From positions 1 to 40,927 of the forward strand of contig JALHRW010000020.1 of assembly GCA_022841245.1 (NCBI GenBank): a stretch of DNA of 40,927 bases, written 5' to 3'. The notes under the pieces were generated by a model. That model saw nothing but the letters and a program-made list of their open reading frames with translations, did not search any database and was not told where the DNA came from. The first letter of the stretch is position 1. Every line of letters begins with the position of its first letter. Shown here one piece after another: positions 35,183 through 40,927 of this stretch. A program made the translations under genes and the position numbers. Origin of the DNA: Planctomycetota bacterium. GTDB lineage: Bacteria; Planctomycetota; UBA11346.

Positions 35183-38100
35183 TCAGTGCCCTGTAAAACC
35201 AGATCGAGCGAGACGTGCTCGACCGGATCGCCGCCGGCGCCCGACGCAAGCCAGCGGTAACAGCAGCAAGCCGATGGCTCCTGCACCGCAGCCGCCGCCG
35301 GAGCTTCCGCCATCGGCCGATGCTCCACCTCCGCCGGCAGCCACGACGGTGACCTGGGAGGTGTCGCTCAGGGATCCTGCAGTGGCGGTGACGGTCCACG
35401 GGCCACCAGCGATGGCGCCGGCAGTGAACTGTCCGGCGGCGTCGATGCCGCCACCTCCGCTAGCCGTCCACGTCACCGCCGGCTGGGCCGCCAGCAGGAC
35501 GCCGAACTGGTCGCTGGCGCTGGCGCTGAACACGGCCTGAGACCCTGTCGCGAGCGTGGCGGCTACCGGCATCGCAGTCAGCGTCGTCGGTGTCGCCGCC
35601 ACGCTGACATTGACCGTGCGCGTACCGATCAGGTTGCCGGCATCGCGTGCGCTGACGGTAAAGACGTAGGCCCCGGCACGGACGAAGGTGGCGGTGGCGG
35701 TTTTCGCAGCGTTGGTGCCGTTGCGGCTGTAGGTGACCGCCGCCGGTCCGGTCGCGCTCCAGGTGTAGGTCAGGTTCGACTCGCCGCCGTCGTCGCTGGC
35801 CGAGCAGGACAAGGCGGTGCTCGTGCCGCTGACCGTGGCGGGTGCAGCGCTGGCCGAGGCGATCACGGGGACGGCGTTGGCCACCGAGCCCACGGTCAGG
35901 ACGAAGCTATCGCTAGCCGACAGCGCGCCGTCGCTCGCCGTCACCGTGATGGTAGTGGCGGCGACATCGCTGGCGGCCGCCGTGCCGCTGAAGGTGCGGG
36001 TGGAGGCGTTGAAAACCAGCCAGCCCAAGGTCTCGTTCGACGTCCACGTCAGAGTCGTGCCCTCGACGTCAGTGAAAGTGCCAAGTGGGACGGCGTAGCT
36101 GAAGGGCACCGCCACCGTGGCCGACTGGTTGGGGATCGCCAGCGCCAGCGACGGCGCATCGTTCACCGCGGTGATCGTCGCCGTCACGGTGATGGTGTCG
36201 ACTCCACCACGCCCGTCAGCGACCTGCACCACGAAGCTGTCAGTACCATTGAGGTTCTCCGTCGGGGTGTAAGTCACGGATGTCGCTACGCCGGTACCCG
36301 AAATTGCCGCCACACCCTTGCTGCCCTGGGTCAGGATCGACCAGGTCAGGGCATCACCGTTGGCGTCGGTCGCGTTCAGCGTCTTCACACCGGCCGTGTC
36401 CTCGTTCAGCGCCATGGTCGTGCTCGCGCCCTGGGTGATCGCCGGCGCAACGTTGGCGGTCAGCGGACGCGGGCCGTAGCAGGGCAGGAGGCTGCCGAAT
36501 TCCACGGCGCCGATGTCCGGCGCTGCGCCGGCACAATCGTCATTGATGCCCGGCAGGACGACGCCTCGGTCGATCATCGGGGATCCCGGCGACAAGCGTG
36601 CATCCACGGGCGAGCATGTCTCGCCCACCTCGGGGATGTCGCAGCCTGCGGCGAAGATCCCATCCGGTGCAGCAAGCTGCAGGCCATGGGACTGCTGCCC
36701 GGTCGCCGCAGCGAATGCGACCCTGGTTGCGTAATTGGCCTTGTTCCAGTAGGCGAACCTGGTGAACGCCGTTCCGTCACCGACATACGCATCGAAGTCG
36801 AAATCGCAGTCGCGCATCGGCATGGTCAGATCGATGGCGTTCGCATGGGCACCGACCAGGAGGTTGTTGCGCATGAGGAAGTTGTGTGCTGGCCCCTCGC
36901 TTGACCAGACGCGGAAGGCGGGACCGAGCTTCACTACGGTGTTGTGCATCATGACACCCCCCGACGTGCGATGCGGGCCGGTCTCCCAGGTGCTCGCAGG
37001 ATTGGTCGGACTGAGGTGGAGCTTGAACGTCTCGCCGATCACGTTCATGAGGACGTTGCGCACGGCATAGGCCGGTCCGCCGCGGATCGGCTGGAACGAG
37101 ATCCCGGTCTGGGTGTTGGTGATCCGGTTATGGAACGCACGCGTATTGTGGTCGGTGAAGTCGAGTTCGATGCCGTCGTCGGTCATCTCGGAAATGTCGT
37201 TGTTGTGGAAGTCGATGCCCCGGACGGGCGATGGACTCCGGACATCGACGCCATCGCGGAAATTCCTCACCCGGTTGTAGCACACGACGTGTCCCGCCCC
37301 CGACAACTGCACGCCGCGCGGCTCGCCGGCCGACACCCAGCCATCCGGACGCGGGAACGGCTCGATGCCGGCAAGCTCATTGTCTGCGACGAAGAATCGC
37401 GATTCGCCGGCATCCCCGAAGACGCCGTTATTGACGTTCTCCATCCGGCAGCGCCGCACCACGACATCCGAGGATCCGTTCAGTTGCAGAGCCATGGCGA
37501 AGGAGCGGAAGGTCAGCCGCTCGAAGAAGATATGCGATTTGCCGTAGCAGCCGATCGCGAGCTTGTTGGTCGGACCCTCGATGACAGCCAGGCCTCCGCT
37601 CAGGCCAGGCGCATCGCCGGTCATGCCGCGGAAGACGATGGGAGCCGCGGACGTCCCGCTGGCCGCGACGTTCACCGTCGCGCTGAGCGTATAGGTTCCC
37701 TGACCGAACAGCACCAGGTCGCCAGCCTTGGCATTGGCAAAGGCGGCAGGCAGACCCTTGTAGGGATCCGCCTCGGTGCCTGTCCCGCCGCCACCGCCCG
37801 GGATGACATGCAGCGTGCGCAGCGGAGTCGGAGCGACCGGTTCGGCGCGCGTCTGTTGGACGAACTGCTGGGTGACGGACCCGCCGTCGGGATCCACCAG
37901 CTTCAACCGCACGTCGTAGGCCGTCGCCGGTTCCAGGAACATGATCGATCCGGCGAAGACGCCCTGTCCGGCAGGCGGCTTGCGCTCCTCCATCGCATCC
38001 ACCTCGACCCGACGCAGCGGCATCGCCTGTCGCCACGCCGCCGCGCCCGTTGTGCGGTAGGATACCTCGACCGAAGCATTCCCGTTCTCGTCGCCTGCCA

Positions 38101-38233
38101 CCGTCCACACGAAGCCGAGCGAATGCAGGGTCGGAATCTCCTTGTCGAGGGCGACGGATGCAACGGCGTCAGCGGCCCGGGCCGACGCTGCGAGCGCGAG
38201 TGAGAGCAACGCCTGGATGATAGGTGTCCGCAT
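35183..38233 (-). CDS. Secreted beta-helix/Ig-repeat protein with C-terminal sorting tail
   Basis: 1016 residues from ATG 38233, chosen for the GGGAG ribosome-binding site and the signal peptide (MRTPIIQALLSLALAASARA). Next is a fibronectin-like domain, then a right-handed parallel beta-helix (about 155-590) with DPYKGLPAAFANAKAGDLVL, the pectate-lyase-like start, and many N/G/V-rich coils. After it are cadherin-like (NEDTAGVKTLNATDANGDAL), He-PIG-like, PKD-like and Big2-like domains (about 600-960). The end has a Gly-rich spacer, GGGCGAG, a hydrophobic helix and RRRR, as in Synerg- or MYXO-CTERM sorting signals. It probably binds or cleaves polysaccharide at the cell surface. The catalytic residues are not identifiable. 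Confidence 0.88.
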   Translation of the reverse strand: MRTPIIQALLSLALAASARAADAVASVALDKEIPTLHSLGFVWTVAGDENGNASVEVSYRTTGAAAWRQAMPLRRVEVDAMEERKPPAGQGVFAGSIMFLEPATAYDVRLKLVDPDGGSVTQQFVQQTRAEPVAPTPLRTLHVIPGGGGGTGTEADPYKGLPAAFANAKAGDLVLFGQGTYTLSATVNVAASGTSAAPIVFRGMTGDAPGLSGGLAVIEGPTNKLAIGCYGKSHIFFERLTFRSFAMALQLNGSSDVVVRRCRMENVNNGVFGDAGESRFFVADNELAGIEPFPRPDGWVSAGEPRGVQLSGAGHVVCYNRVRNFRDGVDVRSPSPVRGIDFHNNDISEMTDDGIELDFTDHNTRAFHNRITNTQTGISFQPIRGGPAYAVRNVLMNVIGETFKLHLSPTNPASTWETGPHRTSGGVMMHNTVVKLGPAFRVWSSEGPAHNFLMRNNLLVGAHANAIDLTMPMRDCDFDFDAYVGDGTAFTRFAYWNKANYATRVAFAAATGQQSHGLQLAAPDGIFAAGCDIPEVGETCSPVDARLSPGSPMIDRGVVLPGINDDCAGAAPDIGAVEFGSLLPCYGPRPLTANVAPAITQGASTTMALNEDTAGVKTLNATDANGDALTWSILTQGSKGVAAISGTGVATSVTYTPTENLNGTDSFVVQVADGRGGVDTITVTATITAVNDAPSLALAIPNQSATVAVPFSYAVPLGTFTDVEGTTLTWTSNETLGWLVFNASTRTFSGTAAASDVAATTITVTASDGALSASDSFVLTVGSVANAVPVIASASAAPATVSGTSTALSCSASDDGGESNLTYTWSATGPAAVTYSRNGTNAAKTATATFVRAGAYVFTVSARDAGNLIGTRTVNVSVAATPTTLTAMPVAATLATGSQAVFSASASDQFGVLLAAQPAVTWTASGGGGIDAAGQFTAGAIAGGPWTVTATAGSLSDTSQVTVVAAGGGGASADGGSSGGGCGAGAIGLLLLPLACVGRRRRSGRARLARSGFTGH

Positions 38234-38295
38234 GTGTACTCCCGGTTTGATGGTCACCGCGAATCACCATTGCGGTAGCGCCGAGATGCTTTTTT

Positions 38296-38325
38296 ATGAT
38301 ATCGTGTGTCAGATAGACATGCCAA
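38296..38325 (-). promoter_or_regulatory. Sigma-70-like promoter of the beta-helix gene
   Basis: On the minus strand, TTGGCA (38325-38320) and TATCAT (38301-38296) are separated by 18 bp, in the most AT-rich stretch of the window, about 60 bp before the start codon at 38233. The score is fair rather than strong. Confidence 0.5.
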
Positions 38326-38326
38326 C

Positions 38327-38350
38327 TATATCACATATTACAGTGTTATA
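38327..38350. promoter_or_regulatory. AT-rich dyad upstream of the beta-helix promoter
   Basis: TATATCAC and GTGTTATA form an 8-bp dyad with one mismatch around 8 bp. It begins one base above the -35 box, where class-II activators bind. Which protein binds is unknown. The rest of 38351-38513 has no gene and no clear terminator. Confidence 0.35.
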
Positions 38351-38513
38351 TGAATCATCATACTCGGTGCCGGTTTTTTACGATGTCTATTTACGACACA
38401 TCCCAAGGGCATCCGTCGTGCAAACAGGCCATCCGACGCAGTCCCGCCACGAGCGAGTTGCTGTCGAGGCAGACCCAGAACGTCGCCCGCAACACTGAAT
38501 CTAACGAACGGTG

Positions 38514-39481
38514 CTACTTCGACACGGCGCGCAGGATCATGCGCAGGACGAACAGTCCTACGATGACGCCGATGATCAGGCCCCAATTCGTCCCTTCCCG
38601 CTCGACCCGGCGCACCACGGGCTGGTACGGCGCCACCACCTTCCCGTCCGGACGCGGGCGCGGCGGCCGCGAAGCCGTGAATGGGCCGAGGGCGAGGGAG
38701 GCCTCCTGGCGTCCGGCCTCGTCGACGATCAGCACGCGCTGCGCGTCGACATCGATGGCGCGATAGGCGATGCCGGCCGCCTGGAAATGCAGCGCGGTGG
38801 TGGTCCGACCGAGCCATTCCACCGGGGTCCGCGCCAGCACGCAGGAGAGCGGGCGGTTGGTGCTCTGGGCCCACGCCCGGATGGCGCGCTCCTGCGGCGT
38901 GCGTGCCGCCCATGCCGAGGTCCCGAGGTCGGTCCGGCGTCCGCGGCGCGTCGCATCCAGACTGGTCAGCACCGCCATGCGCGTCTCGTAGACTGCGGGG
39001 TCCAGACGTTCGATGCCGCTCTGCTGTGCGAGGTGGCGCGCGTTCAGGTCCAGCAGCGGTTCCAACGCGGCGAAAGCGGTGCGCAGCGGCTGCAGCCGGG
39101 AGACGCAGACGGCATCCGTGAGCTGGCCGCGCGCGAGCGCGCGATGCACTTCCACGCCGGCGCCCTCGACCGCATCGGTGATGGCCTGGAACAGGTCGAC
39201 ATGCCCGCGCGAAGCGAACGCGGCCAGCCCTTCGCGCACACAGGCGACGACGAAGGGATCCCAGCGGCAATGCGCGACGAAGCGGGCGATACCGTTGGTT
39301 GCGACCTGGTCGGCGTAGCAGTCGACGTAGTACGCGACCATGGCCCGCGCGGCAGCTCCTCGGGCAGCCAATGGGCCTCCAGCATCCGGTTCACGTACAT
39401 CACCACGGCCTGGAGGCGCGCGGTCGGAGCGTCCGCATCGATCAGCTGGCGCAGCGCCAGCCATGGAGGCTGCGCGCTCAT
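38514..39481 (-). CDS. Membrane-anchored DMP19/DUF4375-like protein, apparent frameshift; retron accessory candidate
   Basis: ATG 39481 overlaps the reverse transcriptase stop as ATGA. The first 45 codons (MSAQPPWLALRQL to HWLPEELPR) end at 39347; the continuation RAMVAYYVDCYADQ is in the next frame, so one base is missing or two are extra within CCGCGCGGGCC at 39343-39353. Joined, it gives about 321 residues. Residues 44-115 (AYYVDCYADQVATNGIARFV) resemble the DMP19/DUF4375 fold, the middle is helical, and a Pro/Arg-rich linker leads to a C-terminal TM helix (NWGLIIGVIVGLFVLRMIL). A soluble domain with a C-terminal membrane anchor is compatible with a toxic or membrane-acting retron effector. 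The alternative start ATG 39341 gives 275 residues. Family match is tentative. Confidence 0.6.
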
Positions 39482-40927
39482 GGCCGCGGCAGACCGTCGA
39501 GCTGGGCGGAGAAGCGCGCGGCGGCCGGCTTGTCGGTCATCGCGATCCAGGCGATCATGCCGCGCAGCCAGGCCTCGAAGTGCTCGTGCCCCTCGCGGTT
39601 CTGCGCCTCCAGACCCTCGCGCTTGGCGTGATGCAGGATGGCGCGGATGCGCCGGATCTGTTCGCGTGGGGCTTTCGCCCGCTGGTTGACCACCAGCCCG
39701 GTGACCTCCTGCGCCTGGCTGCGGCGCAGCACCTTGGTCTTCGCCTCGTTCACGGTGAAACCCTCGTCCGCGACGATGTTGCGCACCGCGGTGAGCAGCC
39801 GGCCGATGTCGGCCTCGGCGGTGGTGCTGAGGGTCAGGTCGTCGGCGTAGCGCGTGTAGATCCAGCCCCACGCCTTGGCCAGGCCGGCGAGCCGCGCGTC
39901 GAGCACGCGTGCCGCCACGTTCGCCAGCGCCGGGCTGGTGCAGGCCCCCTGCGGCAAGGCGCGCGGCCCGGTGGCGACGAACAGCTTCTCGCCCCGCAGG
40001 CTCAGGACCTGGCGCGGCGACTCGGTGCAGATCAACGCCAGGATGCTGGCCGCGCACGGCGAATAGCCGGCCGCGGTGAGCAGCCCGCGCACGCGCGGGA
40101 AGCCGATCGAGGGGAAGAAGTCCTTGAGGTCGAGGTTGACCACGAAGCGGGCCCCGACGTGCGGCGTGGCGTTGCTCAGGATGCTGCGGCCGGGGACGAA
40201 GCCGTGCGCCGCCGGATGCAGCCGCAGGCGCGGCAGGATCTCGTGGAAGATCTGGCGCTGGGCCGCAGCCAGGCTCGCGTGCGGGGCGGCCAGTCGTCGC
40301 ACGCCGCCGGTCTTCTTCGGCACCGTGAAGAAGACGTAGTGCGACACCGTGGTGCTGTCGCTATGGAAGGCGAGCCAGCGCAGCCGGGGGATGGTCAGAC
40401 CGAGATGGCGCGCCACGTCGGCCGGCGTCGCCAGCAGCGGCAGCCCTGCGGCCTGCAGGTTCTCGATATCGGCCCGCCGATCGGCCAGGCCATGCGACAC
40501 GCCTCGTCCGAGGAAGGAGATGTCGTTGGCGCGTCGCGTGATGACCGCGGCGCGATGCGCCTCGCGCTTCGCCTGCGCCTCGGCCCGTTTCTGCTCCTTC
40601 CGCTGCTTGCGCGCCTCGGCGTCGGCATTGGCCGCCTGCCGGGCCTGGGTATGCGCCATCGCCAGATCGGGACGGTGCTGTCGGTAGAGATCACCGACCT
40701 CGTGGATGGTGGCCAGCTGCTCCGGAGTCAGGTAGCCGTAGGTGACCAGCGCGCGGTCGACCAGGTTGGTGCGCGGATCGTCGGCCGGCGGGATGGTCTC
40801 GACCCGGCCCAGCCACGGATCGGTCATCAGGTTGTGATTGCGCGCCCGCTCCTGCAGTTCGGCCTCGGAGATCGGCGCGAAGTGGCCGAGCTCCATGCGC
40901 CGGACGAGATCGCCAACCCCGCGCGGC
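39478..40927 (-). CDS. Retron-type reverse transcriptase, Mx162-like (5' end reaches window edge)
   Basis: 472 residues from ATG 40896, but the frame stays open to 40927 with plausible sequence (GVGDLVRR), so the true start may lie outside. Numbering from that ATG: a basic helical region (88-120), an N-extension ending LRWLAFHSD (172-180), fingers VPKKTGGVRR (192-201), AHGFVPGRSIL (230-240), the retron-specific NATPH (242-246), catalytic NLDLKDFFPSI (254-264), LPQGACTSP (314-322), YADD (350-353), and retron-specific VTGLVVN (398-404). From memory, the Myxococcus Mx162 enzyme has the same N-extension, AHGFV..GRSIL..NA and VTGLVVN stretches. The enzyme reverse-transcribes part of its own non-coding RNA, which is normally encoded just upstream, here beyond the right edge. 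Confidence 0.93.
   Translation of the reverse strand, partial: PRGVGDLVRRMELGHFAPISEAELQERARNHNLMTDPWLGRVETIPPADDPRTNLVDRALVTYGYLTPEQLATIHEVGDLYRQHRPDLAMAHTQARQAANADAEARKQRKEQKRAEAQAKREAHRAAVITRRANDISFLGRGVSHGLADRRADIENLQAAGLPLLATPADVARHLGLTIPRLRWLAFHSDSTTVSHYVFFTVPKKTGGVRRLAAPHASLAAAQRQIFHEILPRLRLHPAAHGFVPGRSILSNATPHVGARFVVNLDLKDFFPSIGFPRVRGLLTAAGYSPCAASILALICTESPRQVLSLRGEKLFVATGPRALPQGACTSPALANVAARVLDARLAGLAKAWGWIYTRYADDLTLSTTAEADIGRLLTAVRNIVADEGFTVNEAKTKVLRRSQAQEVTGLVVNQRAKAPREQIRRIRAILHHAKREGLEAQNREGHEHFEAWLRGMIAWIAMTDKPAAARFSAQLDGLPRP

Noticed and set aside
39044..39346. Continuation of the retron accessory gene in its first frame
   Set aside because: After Arg45 the frame becomes Ser/Arg/Pro noise, whereas the next frame gives a coherent helical protein with a TM anchor.
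40897..40927. Retron msr-msd RNA within the window
   Set aside because: Only 31 bp remain upstream of ATG 40896 and they look coding; any RNA gene would be outside.

Overview
The window is very GC-rich and densely coding, and reads as the chromosome of a free-living Gram-negative bacterium. The PVC superphylum (Planctomycetota or Lentisphaerota-like lineages) is my best guess. The reasons are the mix of a eukaryote-like Ser/Thr kinase, many histidine kinases, a LacI/GH78/AraC sugar-utilisation flavour, a large beta-helix exoprotein with a C-terminal sorting tail, and intergenic palindromes built from short tandem units. This assignment is inference; there is no rRNA or other taxonomic marker. 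No tRNA, CRISPR array or intact insertion sequence was recognised.

Layout. 1-6.3 kb (+): the tail of an unknown gene, a GT28/MGDG-synthase-like glycosyltransferase, a small membrane protein, then a tightly overlapping set (MoxR ATPase, exported two-TM protein, GldA-like ABC ATPase) and an unknown helical protein. 6.3-10.7 kb (-): prfC (RF3) overlapping ybeY, a hairpin repeat, a LacI regulator with an operator-like palindrome at its own start, and an adenylate-kinase-like P-loop protein. 10.9-12 kb: four small proteins, three of them supported by membrane or coiled-coil content. 12-15.4 kb: a GH78-like alpha-L-rhamnosidase divergent from an AraC regulator. 15.5-19.6 kb: a repeat-containing unknown protein, a Lys-rich small protein, and a Ser/Thr kinase followed at 10 nt by a haem-motif (Tll0287/DUF3365-type) HAMP sensor. 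19.9-22.9 kb: a putative sugar-binding protein, a LysE exporter and a TIM-barrel protein.

23.1-32.4 kb is a signal-transduction island: two large hybrid histidine kinases facing each other, then a translationally coupled three-gene operon. The first protein of that operon has an N-terminal membrane domain carrying every residue I checked of the plant ETR1 copper/ethylene-binding site, at a constant offset. It is followed by a stand-alone receiver and a REC-kinase-REC protein. I read this as a candidate bacterial ethylene (or other copper-ligand) phosphorelay.

32.4-35.1 kb: a PHP phosphoesterase plus EamA transporter pair divergent from a TrmB-type regulator. 35.2-38.2 kb: a 1016-residue secreted beta-helix/Ig-repeat protein with its own AT-rich promoter region. 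38.5-40.9 kb (-): a retron-type reverse transcriptase, close to the Myxococcus Mx162 group by motif, overlaps by 4 nt a downstream membrane-anchored protein with a DMP19/DUF4375-like N-terminal region. That downstream gene is split by an apparent frameshift. The retron RNA, if present, would lie just beyond the right edge.

The two observations I rank highest are the ETR1-like kinase operon and the retron with its membrane accessory protein.
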